NCBI GenBank assembly: GCA_934402515.1
Contig: CAKRTZ010000010.1
Span: forward strand, 1-53,210
DNA from: an uncultured Lachnospiraceae bacterium
Lineage (GTDB): Bacteria > Bacillota > Clostridia > Lachnospirales > Lachnospiraceae
Length of the DNA: 53,210 nucleotides
Reading direction: 5' to 3'
The notes below the pieces were generated by a model. That model did not search any database. It saw only the letters and a list, made by a program, of their open reading frames with translations, and was not told where the DNA came from. This document shows positions 43,332 through 51,522 of the stretch, in pieces; position 1 is the first letter of the stretch; every line of letters begins with the position of its first letter. The position numbers were made by a program, and so were the translations under genes.

Positions 43332-43925
43332 TTATAGTAGTCCTCGTTGATTTAATTCCTGGTAAACTCTTGCCACAGGTAATCCCACCACATTATTGTA
43401 GTCTCCGCAAATTGCCTGCACATAGGCAGCACATTTTCCCTGAATGCCGTAGGCACCTGCCTTGTCCATCGGTTCTCCGGTGGCGATATAGGCTTCAATC
43501 TCCTCGCTGTCCATGGGATACATGGTGACATCCGTACATTCATAAAAGGTGATGTGATGTCTGGTTTCCTCCTGCATCCAGTAAATGGTCACTCCGGTGT
43601 AGACCTGATGGGTTCGTCCCTGCAAAGTGTCCAGCATGCGAAAGGCATCCTCCCTGTCCTTCGGTTTCCCCAGAACTTCTCCCCACACCGACACCACGGT
43701 GTCCGCACCGATCACCACCGTATCTGTAAGGTCTTCTCCTGCCTGTTCCAATTCTTCCCACACATGGGCGGCTTTCTGTCTGGACAGCTCCTGTACCACC
43801 TCTTCTGCCCGGGTTTTCTTTGTCTCTTCCGTCAGATCACTGACATGAATGGTAAACTCCAGTCCGATCTGCTCTAACAGTTCTTTTCTTCTTGGCGAAG
43901 CGGACGCCAACACTAATCTACTCAT
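43332..43925 (-). CDS. maf: Maf-family nucleotide pyrophosphatase
   Basis: Hydrolyses non-canonical or UTP/dTTP nucleotides. Motifs LASASPRRKELLEQIG at the N-terminus, VIGADTVVSVWGEVLGKPKD, TGEPMDKAGAYGIQG and DYNNVVGLPVARVYQ match Maf/YhdE. The ATG at 43925 lies within the ppk1 end (8-bp overlap); a GTG at 43931 is possible. Confidence 0.94.
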   Translation of the reverse strand: MSRLVLASASPRRKELLEQIGLEFTIHVSDLTEETKKTRAEEVVQELSRQKAAHVWEELEQAGEDLTDTVVIGADTVVSVWGEVLGKPKDREDAFRMLDTLQGRTHQVYTGVTIYWMQEETRHHITFYECTDVTMYPMDSEEIEAYIATGEPMDKAGAYGIQGKCAAYVQAICGDYNNVVGLPVARVYQELNQRGLL

Positions 43926-46062
43926 TTGCACTCGATTCCGGGATAAACACCCTGGGATTTTTGGTTTCTTTTTCTTTTGCAGCTGCTTTTACTGCTTCCT
44001 TACAAAAGCTGTCCTGGGAATTAAAGCTTCCTTTGCCCCGTTTGTCCACCTTCTCATAGGTGCCATCCGGCTGCAGCACAGATGCCTTCTCCGTATCCGC
44101 CAGCTGCGCCTGCAAAATATGCCATAAACGATCCCGTAACTCTGTCTTTTCCACCGGAAACAGAATTTCTACCCGGCGTTCCAGATTTCTGGGCATCCAG
44201 TCCGCACTGCTGCAATAAAATTCCGGACTTCCGGCATTCTCAAAATAGAATATGCGGGCATGTTCCAGGAAATTACCCACAATGGAGCGAACTGAGATAT
44301 TTTCGCTTACACCCGGGATTCCCACCTTCAGACAGCAGATTCCACGAATGATCAGTTCGATTTTTACTCCTGCTGAGGATGCACGGTAAAGAGCCTCAAT
44401 CACATCCTTGTCACACAAGGAATTCATCTTGGCAATAATATGTGCTTCTTTTCCCTCCAGGGCATTCTTCGCTTCTCTATCGATCAGGTACAGGAATTTA
44501 TCCTTTAACCAGAGAGGTGCAAGGGAAAGCTTATTCCAGTTTCTGGGCTCAGAATAGCCGGACAGCATGTTAAAGACTGCTGTTGCATCCTCGCCGATAC
44601 TCTCAGAGCAGGTAAACATACCAATATCCGTATACAGCTTTGCTGTTGCATCATTGTAGTTTCCGGTTCCCAAGTGGACATATCTGCGGATCCGATCCTC
44701 TTCCCTGCGCACTACCAGGGTAATTTTACTGTGGGTTTTTAAACCTACCAGACCATAAATTACATGGCAGCCGGCTTTCTCCAGCATCTTTGCCCAGACA
44801 ATATTATTTTCCTCATCAAATCGCGCCTTTAACTCCACAAGAACAGAAACCTGTTTTCCGTTCTCTGCCGCCTTCGCCAGTGCCATGATGATAGGGGAAT
44901 TGCTGCTGACACGGTACAGCGTCTGTTTGATTGCCAGCACATCCGGATCCTTTGCCGCCTTCTGGATAAATTCCACCACCGGCGAAAAAGTTTCATAGGG
45001 ATGATACATCAGAATATCACCTTTGCGGATCTGTTCAAAAATATCACAGCCCTCCGGGAATGCAGGTACCGGCTGTGGCGTGTATTTGGGTGTCTTCAGA
45101 TGATCAAAGCCATCCATTCCATACATTTTCATCAGGAAGGTCAGATCCAGAGGGCCATCAATCTTGTAGATTGCCGCCTCAGACAGAGCCAGTTCCTCCC
45201 GGATAATCTTCAGCAATCTGCCATCCATGTCCTTGGCCGCTTCCAGTCTGATGGCTTCTCCCCACTGACGGTGTTTCAGCTGTTTCTCAATCTCTTTCAA
45301 CAGATCGGCAGCATCGTCCTCATCAATGGTAAGGTCTGCATTTCTCATAATACGGAAAGGGTAGGCACATACAATATCGTAGTTTAAAAACAGCTTTTCC
45401 ATGTTTCGCTCGATGATCTCTTCCAGAAGAATCACAGCCTTTGTGCCCTCTTTGGAGGAGGGAATCGGCACGATACGGGACAACACACTGGGAACCTGCA
45501 CCATAGCAAATTCCAGCTGTTTCTTGTTGCTCTTCTTATCCTCTTTCTTTGGTGAAAGAAGCGCCCCGATATTCAGGGACTTATTGCGGATCAAAGGAAA
45601 GGGTCTGGAAGAATCTACTGCCATGGGCGTGAGCACCGGATATACATTCTCCTCAAAGTAGCGATCCACATATTCCTGCTGTTTTTCATCCAGATCCTCG
45701 TGTTTCTCCACCACACAAAGTCCATTTTCCTTTAACAGAGGAAGCAGGGAGCGGTTATAAATATGGTACTGGCCTTTCACCAGTTCATGCGTCACCACAT
45801 TTAACTGGTCCAACTGCTCCTGGGCGGTCATGCCCGAAATGTCCTTCTTCTGATATCCGGCATTGACCATATCCTTTAAGGATGCCACACGAACCATGAA
45901 AAACTCATCCAGATTCGAGGCGGTAATGCTCAAAAATTTTAAACGTTCAAACAGTGGAATCTTGCGATCTCTCGCTTCATTCAAAACTCGTTCATCAAAC
46001 TTGACCCAGCTTAGTTCCCGATTCATAAAATAGGACGGGTCTGAAAATTTCTCCTGTTTCAA
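43918..46062 (-). CDS. ppk1: Polyphosphate kinase 1
   Basis: Polymerises the gamma-phosphate of ATP into polyphosphate. 714 residues: FMNRELSWVKFDERVLNEA and NLDEFFMVRVASL in the N-terminal domain, DILMYHPYETFSPVVEFI in the catalytic part, and GLVGLKTHSKITLVVRRE with the phosphorylated His. The start is TTG at 46062, with AAGGGAG 11 bases upstream. It lies 28 bp after ppx. Confidence 0.96.
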   Translation of the reverse strand: MKQEKFSDPSYFMNRELSWVKFDERVLNEARDRKIPLFERLKFLSITASNLDEFFMVRVASLKDMVNAGYQKKDISGMTAQEQLDQLNVVTHELVKGQYHIYNRSLLPLLKENGLCVVEKHEDLDEKQQEYVDRYFEENVYPVLTPMAVDSSRPFPLIRNKSLNIGALLSPKKEDKKSNKKQLEFAMVQVPSVLSRIVPIPSSKEGTKAVILLEEIIERNMEKLFLNYDIVCAYPFRIMRNADLTIDEDDAADLLKEIEKQLKHRQWGEAIRLEAAKDMDGRLLKIIREELALSEAAIYKIDGPLDLTFLMKMYGMDGFDHLKTPKYTPQPVPAFPEGCDIFEQIRKGDILMYHPYETFSPVVEFIQKAAKDPDVLAIKQTLYRVSSNSPIIMALAKAAENGKQVSVLVELKARFDEENNIVWAKMLEKAGCHVIYGLVGLKTHSKITLVVRREEDRIRRYVHLGTGNYNDATAKLYTDIGMFTCSESIGEDATAVFNMLSGYSEPRNWNKLSLAPLWLKDKFLYLIDREAKNALEGKEAHIIAKMNSLCDKDVIEALYRASSAGVKIELIIRGICCLKVGIPGVSENISVRSIVGNFLEHARIFYFENAGSPEFYCSSADWMPRNLERRVEILFPVEKTELRDRLWHILQAQLADTEKASVLQPDGTYEKVDKRGKGSFNSQDSFCKEAVKAAAKEKETKNPRVFIPESSANE

Positions 46063-46090
46063 CCTAACTGTATCTCCCTTCTATCAAAAT

Positions 46091-47632
46091 CTAAATCACA
46101 CGTTTCTGACGAATTACAGGTTTGATACTGTAAACCTCTTCAAAAAACTGTGCCTTATGTTCAAATAATCCCTGCTCCAGCGTGATATCGGTATTGGTCT
46201 TTACCGTGATGATCAGCTCATCCTTCTGTAATCCCACGGAAACATTCCTAAACTTCTCTTTGTGGGAGCGATCCAATCCGTTTGCCACCCGCAGGATCGC
46301 GGTAAGCTTGGCAATCACCAGATAAGATTTGCGATCCAGTGTTGTGGTTTTGCCCAATTCCTCATAACTGTCCAACTCTATATGATTGTAGCGCACCACA
46401 TTTGCCACAATCTCCCGCTCCAGATGGGATAGGCCTATAATCTCGGTGGACATAATGATGTCGTAGCCGCACTCTCCTAAATTGGTGAGACTGATATATC
46501 TTCCACAGTCATGTAACAGTGCCGCCAGTCTGAGCATCAGGCGTTCTCTTTTCCCCAGGCCATGAATTCTCTTCATGCTGTCGAAAATAGTAAGCACCAG
46601 CATTTCCAATGTCTCAGAACGTTTTTTGCTCCCCATATAACGCTTGGAAATATTTCTGGCACAGGCAATGATATCCTGTTCAAAATCATGGGGCAGTGCA
46701 AAAATCTTGCGGTTTTCCGCATATTCATATGCCATGCCGTCACACAGAGTCACACCCGGAGCCCAGATGTATTTTGCATCCATACTGTGGACAATCTGCT
46801 TTAGCAGCATGGACGAAATGGCAAGAAGAAGGGCATTGTCCTCCGTCATGCCATAGGTTCTTGCAATCTCTGTCATATTCTTTTCTCTCAGGAAAAGCAG
46901 GAAATTTTCATACCTTTCCACATCCACACAGCCTACGCCGTTTTCCTGGGGTGCAGAGTGCTGGATGACATAAGACAAATAATCATCCACTACAATGATA
47001 TTTTCGATCTGGCGATCCTTCAAATACAGCTTTTTAAAGGCATCAATCTGTGCTTCCACCATTTCATCAATCAACTGGGCATAATGGCTTCTGGTCACTT
47101 CCATGTTGCTGAGGCGTTCCCGGATACGCAAAATACCGAGTCGGATATTCTGTGTAGTCACAAGGGTATCCTTATCAAAAAGGGAAATCTGCATAGAACC
47201 TCCACCAATATCCACAATAGCAGTCCCCTTCTCTATAATCCTATTAAATACCTCTCCCTTTGATGCCACAGACTTGTAATCCAGAAAACGCTGTTCCGAG
47301 TTACTGAGCACCTCCAGCTTCACTCCGGTCCGCTGTTCGATCAGGTCTAACAGCACCACGGTGTTCTGCGTCTCACGGATGGCACTGGTGGCATAGGCTT
47401 TATAGTCATCCACCTTGTAGGATCCCATAATTGCTTTAAATTCTTTCAGGATCTTGCACAGTTCCTCAACCCGTTCATTTTCAATCTTGCCCTTCGCGTA
47501 AGTATCCGATCCAAGATCCAGACGATAACGTACATCGTCCACCTGGCTCATGCCATTTGCAGTTACATTATAAATTTTCAGATTCAATTCATAGGAACCC
47601 ACATCGATGGCTGCAAACATTTTACCCTTCAT
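46091..47632 (-). CDS. ppx: Ppx/GppA phosphatase with C-terminal HD domain
   Basis: Degrades polyphosphate and possibly pppGpp. 513 residues: an actin-like N-terminal part (AAIDVGSYELNLKIY, ATSAIRE, IVDIGGGSMQISLF) and a C-terminal HD domain (RLAALLHDCGRYI). The family motif normally reads GSNS near the start; here it is GSYE, a variant seen from sequence alone. It is next to ppk1, so synthesis and breakdown of polyphosphate share an operon. AAGGAG precedes the ATG. Confidence 0.92.
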   Translation of the reverse strand: MKGKMFAAIDVGSYELNLKIYNVTANGMSQVDDVRYRLDLGSDTYAKGKIENERVEELCKILKEFKAIMGSYKVDDYKAYATSAIRETQNTVVLLDLIEQRTGVKLEVLSNSEQRFLDYKSVASKGEVFNRIIEKGTAIVDIGGGSMQISLFDKDTLVTTQNIRLGILRIRERLSNMEVTRSHYAQLIDEMVEAQIDAFKKLYLKDRQIENIIVVDDYLSYVIQHSAPQENGVGCVDVERYENFLLFLREKNMTEIARTYGMTEDNALLLAISSMLLKQIVHSMDAKYIWAPGVTLCDGMAYEYAENRKIFALPHDFEQDIIACARNISKRYMGSKKRSETLEMLVLTIFDSMKRIHGLGKRERLMLRLAALLHDCGRYISLTNLGECGYDIIMSTEIIGLSHLEREIVANVVRYNHIELDSYEELGKTTTLDRKSYLVIAKLTAILRVANGLDRSHKEKFRNVSVGLQKDELIITVKTNTDITLEQGLFEHKAQFFEEVYSIKPVIRQKRVI

Positions 47633-47646
47633 AAAGTAACTCCTTA

Positions 47647-48771
47647 TCAGTAATTTCCCAGTATCTTCATATTTCTCGCTTCGTCCCGCAGGCCCCGCAG
47701 TGCATTCTTCACTGCACTGTCGGAAAGATTTCCCTCGAAATCGAGGAAGAACCGATATTCCCAGGTGCGGTCCTCAATGGGGCGGCTTTCGATCTTACAG
47801 ATATTTAAACCGTTATAAATAAAATGAGACAGCATATGGTAGAGGGAACCGGATTCATGGGGAACCTCAAAACAGATACTGATTTTTTTTGCATCCTTTT
47901 CAAATATTTTCTGATTCGTGACAATGATAAACCGGGTGGAATTATTGCTGGACTGATTCACGCCCCGCTTCAACACTTCCAGTCCATAGGTCTCTCCCGC
48001 ATAAGCACTGGCAATGGCTGCCTGGGATCGATCCTGATCCTCTGCCACCTTTCTGGCAGCAAAGGCATTGTTCTGCATACTGATCTGCTTCCAGTCGTGC
48101 TCGCTTAAAAATCTGGCGCTCTGCATCAACGACTGGGGATGGGAATAAACTGTGTGAATATCTTCCAGTTTCGTACCCGGAAGCCCTAACAGGCAATGTT
48201 CAATTTTGATGATCTGTTCACCCACAATGTAATTTTCATATTCCACCAGAAGGTCGTAGATTTCGCTGACAATGCCGGCTGTGGAATTTTCGATGGGAAG
48301 AACCGCAAAGTCCGCGCTTCCCTCCTCAATTGCCGCCATGGCGTCCCGAAAGGTGTCTACATGAATGCTGGAAATTTTATCACCGAAGTACTGGCGCATG
48401 GCTGCCTGGGAGTAAGCTCCTTCCGCCCCTTGAAAGACCACCCTGGCACCTTCCTGATCCAGCTTGTCCACGGCGATAAAAGGGAGCTTTCCCAATGCCC
48501 CTTTTTCTGCCAGCAGCTGATATTGCAGCTTCCTGCTCATAGACATGATCTGTTCAAAAAGTTCCTGGATTCCCACACTGTTAAAAGCATTGTGGGTCAG
48601 GGATTTTACCCTGGCAATCTTCTCTTCTTCCCGTACCTTGTCAAAAACCTTCTTGCCGTTTTCTATTTTGTATTCAGCGACCTGTCTGCAGATATCCATC
48701 CGCCTCTCGTATAATTCCACAATATCCTTATCAATTGCATCGATCTGTACCCGCAATTCACTTAAATCCAT
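47647..48771 (-). CDS. pheA: Bifunctional chorismate mutase / prephenate dehydratase
   Basis: Two steps of phenylalanine synthesis. The 374 residues comprise an AroQ chorismate mutase (1-90, LRVQIDAIDKDIVELYERRM), the dehydratase (VFQGAEGAYSQAAMRQYFG, then the catalytic TRF in NNSTRFIIV), and a C-terminal ACT domain with ESRPIEDRTWEYRFFLD for feedback by phenylalanine. The ATG has GGGAG upstream. No T-box or peptide-leader attenuator is seen; the 148-bp inverted-repeat element lies 23 bp before it. Confidence 0.96.
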   Translation of the reverse strand: MDLSELRVQIDAIDKDIVELYERRMDICRQVAEYKIENGKKVFDKVREEEKIARVKSLTHNAFNSVGIQELFEQIMSMSRKLQYQLLAEKGALGKLPFIAVDKLDQEGARVVFQGAEGAYSQAAMRQYFGDKISSIHVDTFRDAMAAIEEGSADFAVLPIENSTAGIVSEIYDLLVEYENYIVGEQIIKIEHCLLGLPGTKLEDIHTVYSHPQSLMQSARFLSEHDWKQISMQNNAFAARKVAEDQDRSQAAIASAYAGETYGLEVLKRGVNQSSNNSTRFIIVTNQKIFEKDAKKISICFEVPHESGSLYHMLSHFIYNGLNICKIESRPIEDRTWEYRFFLDFEGNLSDSAVKNALRGLRDEARNMKILGNY

Positions 48772-48794
48772 TACTTTTCTCCCATTCTGAGATG

Positions 48795-48942
48795 TTTGTT
48801 ACTGTTCACTCAGCAGAAAAACACTTGCTGTTTTGCTGCGTAAGAAAGTGACTCAAGTGTGAGCAGACTCCTTTTGCGGAGCAAAAATTAAAATGAGTCT
48901 GCGAATCGTTACTGGAACGAGGTACGAGTGAACAGTAACAAA
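48795..48942. repeat. 148-bp element with 17-bp perfect terminal inverted repeats
   Basis: TTTGTTACTGTTCACTC (48795-48811) recurs as its exact complement at 48926-48942. Inside, GCAGACTC (48863-48870) pairs with GAGTCTGC (48895-48902). If the ends are read as TTGTTAC and GTAACAA, ATGT flanks both sides (48792-48795 and 48942-48945), a possible target duplication. It has no open frame. Length and ends match the element at 9187-9335. It separates pheA from the divergent DUF5050-like gene and may lie in the pheA leader. Confidence 0.8.
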
Positions 48943-48978
48943 TGTTTTTAATACTATTTATCTTATACCATCCCTATC

Positions 48979-49007
48979 TTGATAGCAAGACTTTCAAGGG
49001 GTATAAT
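48979..49007 (+). promoter_or_regulatory. Promoter of the DUF5050-like gene
   Basis: TTGATA (48979-48984), 17-bp spacer, TATAAT (49002-49007). It fixes the gene start downstream at 49030, since the longer open frame begins inside the -35 box. Confidence 0.85.
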
Positions 49008-49029
49008 GATCATAAGCGAGGTAAAATTT

Positions 49030-50061
49030 ATGTCAAAAAAAGGTAAAAATTTCATTCCCATACTGATCATCCTTCTGGTGTTTGTTGTCCTGTATCTTCT
49101 GAGTCTCTGGGGACACCAGGTCAAACGAAACGATGGAACGGTGGTAGGAAATACTGCCGGCAATTTATATAATAAAGGGCTGTTTTGCGAACTGGACGGC
49201 ACTGTCTATTTTGCCAATGCCTATGATGGTTATGCCCTGTACTCCATGAACAGCGATGAAACTAATCTGAAGAAATTGAAGAGTTCCGTTTCTTCCTATC
49301 TGAATGCAGATGAAAATTATCTTTACTGCTATCAGCAGGGATCCTCCGCCTCCTCCGGAATGGCAATGCTGGGAAATACCAGGGGATTGTATCGGTTGAC
49401 ACATAACGGCAAAAATTTCTCCTGCCTGGATCGTACCGATACCTCTATGCTATTACTGTTCGGAAATGAATTGTATTATGAAAACTACGATGATGAAACT
49501 TTTTCCACTCTGAAGCGCTGCGGAATTGATGGCAAAGCCAAGCAGTCCCTCAGTGATTATCCCCTCACTGCAGCCTGTGTATCCAACGGACAGATTTACC
49601 TAAACGGGACAAAGGAAAACCACTATCTTTACACCCTGGCTCCATCCACCGGCAATTTAAATCTGGTCTTAGAGCGCAATCTGTGGGATCCCATTGTGGA
49701 CGGCGACTATGTGTATTTCATGGACTTGGAGTCCAATTACCATCTGTGCCGTTATTGCTTTTCCGCGAACACTGTGGAAATCCTGACCAAAGACCGGGTA
49801 GATTTTTATAATTTATACGGCGACATGATTTACTATCAGACGGCCGGCAAATCTCCTTCCCTCATGCGGATGCACATAGATGGCAGTGGTGCAGAACAGG
49901 TAGCAGAGGGTGCCTTTACCAACATCAACATTACCTCGAACTATGTGTATTTTAACGAGTTTAATACCCCGGTTCCGGTATACAAAACTTCCACCTTTGG
50001 TCCTGTCAGCGTTACAACCTTTGATGCGGCCATGAATGCGGCGTTTTCCAATCAGAAATAA
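49030..50061 (+). CDS. Membrane-anchored DUF5050-like protein
   Basis: 343 residues: a basic start, one membrane helix (about residues 9-29, ILIILLVFVVLYLLSLWG), then an extracytoplasmic domain of repeated beta units with Tyr/Asp patterns (DGTVYFANAYDGYALYSMN, ENYLYCYQQG, GNELYYENYDDE, DGDYVYFMDLE). This resembles the DUF5050 propeller-like family, whose function is unknown. GAGG lies 7 bases before the ATG. It overlaps the convergent FolC-like gene by 50 bp. Confidence 0.85.
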   Translation: MSKKGKNFIPILIILLVFVVLYLLSLWGHQVKRNDGTVVGNTAGNLYNKGLFCELDGTVYFANAYDGYALYSMNSDETNLKKLKSSVSSYLNADENYLYCYQQGSSASSGMAMLGNTRGLYRLTHNGKNFSCLDRTDTSMLLLFGNELYYENYDDETFSTLKRCGIDGKAKQSLSDYPLTAACVSNGQIYLNGTKENHYLYTLAPSTGNLNLVLERNLWDPIVDGDYVYFMDLESNYHLCRYCFSANTVEILTKDRVDFYNLYGDMIYYQTAGKSPSLMRMHIDGSGAEQVAEGAFTNINITSNYVYFNEFNTPVPVYKTSTFGPVSVTTFDAAMNAAFSNQK

Positions 50062-51022
50062 CTTTTCTCATTTTTTCCTGTAATTCTCTGGGGCAGACAA
50101 TTAAAAGAACCGGCATCTCGGAAGCGGCTGTCTGTCCCTCTCCAGCAAAAAGCCGGGCAATTTCCAGTGCTTCCTCCGGACTGTCCACTGCTGTCACATT
50201 GGGCTGGAATCCACGAACCATTTCAGCCAGTTCATAGGCCCCGTATCCCTTTTCTGTGGACATTGTAAAAAGAATCTGGGCAGGGGAGCAAAATTCTTTC
50301 AGGAACTCTGCCGTCTCTTCTCTTCTTTCCAAGCCTAAAATTCCAATGACCGGACGGTTTCCGGCAATCCGTCTCACGGAATTCCACAGAAGCTCTGCAG
50401 CTTTTGGTGACGCTGCCCGATCTATCCAGACCGACGGACGATTCCTGAGTTGTTCCAGACAGCCCTCACAATGGGTATTGGCAATTCCTTTTCGTATTTT
50501 CTTCTCATCGATCCCATTCCCCGGTATCTCCGGACTGATTGCATATGCCAACGCGATGGCAGTTGCCGTATTTTCCACCTGCCAGTCCCCGGGCATATCC
50601 AATTCTACATTTTTTATAAGATTTCCCGGCCCGAGGTAGTCAAAACGTTGTTTTCGGACACCGCGCCATACCTTTCCAAGCTGCACATTCCATTGGTTTT
50701 CCCGAAAGATTTTCCATGCTGTGTCTTCTTTGGGCATTTTCTCCCATTCTTCTCCCTCCCCGATCCAAAGAAGAATCTGGGGATTCTTTTGTTCCAACAG
50801 TTCCAGCTTTTTCTTCATGGAAGCCTGCGCCGGTTCTTCCCCCAGGCTCTCCCACATTTTTCTGCTGACAGCCCTGCCGGAAATCCGTAAATGTTCCCGG
50901 TCTTTTCCCGTTCCTACCAGACAGGCTGTGGTATATCCTGCTGCCTTTAAAATCTGTCCCAGAAAGGCTGCCACACAACCGTCTCCATTTTTTCTGTCCA
51001 TACAAAATGCAATTCTCTGCAT
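50012..51022 (-). CDS. Degenerate FolC/Mur-ligase-like protein
   Basis: 336 residues that align in order with folylpolyglutamate synthase but lack its catalytic signatures. The N-terminus (AAFLGQILKAAGYTTACLV, then REHLRISGRAVS) matches the FolC segment after its P-loop, but the loop reads DRKNGDGC rather than GTNGKGS. The central part is shortened. The C-terminal domain is recognisable (ELDMPGDWQVENTATAIALA, then VWIDRAASPKAAELL where FolC has DGAHNP, and PVIGILGLERREE). The frame is intact, so it is a divergent paralog rather than an obvious pseudogene. The ATG at 51022 has GGGAG upstream. Confidence 0.75.
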   Translation of the reverse strand: MQRIAFCMDRKNGDGCVAAFLGQILKAAGYTTACLVGTGKDREHLRISGRAVSRKMWESLGEEPAQASMKKKLELLEQKNPQILLWIGEGEEWEKMPKEDTAWKIFRENQWNVQLGKVWRGVRKQRFDYLGPGNLIKNVELDMPGDWQVENTATAIALAYAISPEIPGNGIDEKKIRKGIANTHCEGCLEQLRNRPSVWIDRAASPKAAELLWNSVRRIAGNRPVIGILGLERREETAEFLKEFCSPAQILFTMSTEKGYGAYELAEMVRGFQPNVTAVDSPEEALEIARLFAGEGQTAASEMPVLLIVCPRELQEKMRKVISDWKTPHSWPHQRL

Positions 51023-51046
51023 CCTCACATCTCCCTCTGTTTCCCT

Positions 51047-51076
51047 TTGTATAGTTCAAGTCCTGCTGGTTATACT
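51047..51076 (+). promoter_or_regulatory. Possible promoter of the CmpB-like gene
   Basis: TTGTAT (51047-51052), 18-bp spacer, TATACT (51071-51076), about 30 bp before the ATG at 51106, in the 83-bp divergent gap. Confidence 0.5.
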
Positions 51077-51105
51077 GTAATAGAATCATTTTGGAAAGGA
51101 ACCCT

Positions 51106-51522
51106 ATGAAACCAACTCGTTTTATTCAAAATTTTCTGCGTTGCGGCATCACCGGCTGGTGTCTGGAAATTCTTTTTACTGCCATGCATTCCTTACAAAA
51201 AAGGGAAATGGCACTTCGCGGCACCACTTCCCTCTGGATGTTTCCTATTTATGGCATGGGAGCAGTCATTGCTCCTCTCTCCCGGATTTTACACCGGCAG
51301 TCCATCTGGTTACGAGGCTTACTCTACACATTTTTGATTTTTTCGGTAGAATTCATCAGTGGCAGCTATCTGACCAAAAGGAACTCCTGCCCCTGGAATT
51401 ACCGCCGTTCTTCCTGGAATATCCGGGAAGTCATACGCCTGGATTATGCCCCCTGCTGGTTTCTCACCGGACTTCTGATGGAGCGGCTGACCGGTTCATC
51501 CTACAGGAAAGTTTCTTCATAA
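51106..51522 (+). CDS. Small membrane protein, putative ABC transporter permease (CmpB-like)
   Basis: 138 residues with three or four membrane helices (FLRCGITGWCLEILFTAM, LWMFPIYGMGAVIAPLS, LLYTFLIFSVEFISG and a C-terminal CWFLTGLLMERL). The SCPWNYRRSSWNIREVIRLDY stretch before the last helix resembles the family called putative ABC-transporter type IV, whose function is not established. AAAGGA lies before the ATG at 51106; an in-frame TTG at 51091 overlaps that site. It overlaps the convergent MATE gene by 59 bp. Confidence 0.72.
   Translation: MKPTRFIQNFLRCGITGWCLEILFTAMHSLQKREMALRGTTSLWMFPIYGMGAVIAPLSRILHRQSIWLRGLLYTFLIFSVEFISGSYLTKRNSCPWNYRRSSWNIREVIRLDYAPCWFLTGLLMERLTGSSYRKVSS

Noticed and set aside
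48772..48960. T-box or aromatic amino-acid leader before pheA
   Set aside because: The T-box consensus and a short Phe-rich leader peptide are absent; the inverted-repeat element accounts for the structure.
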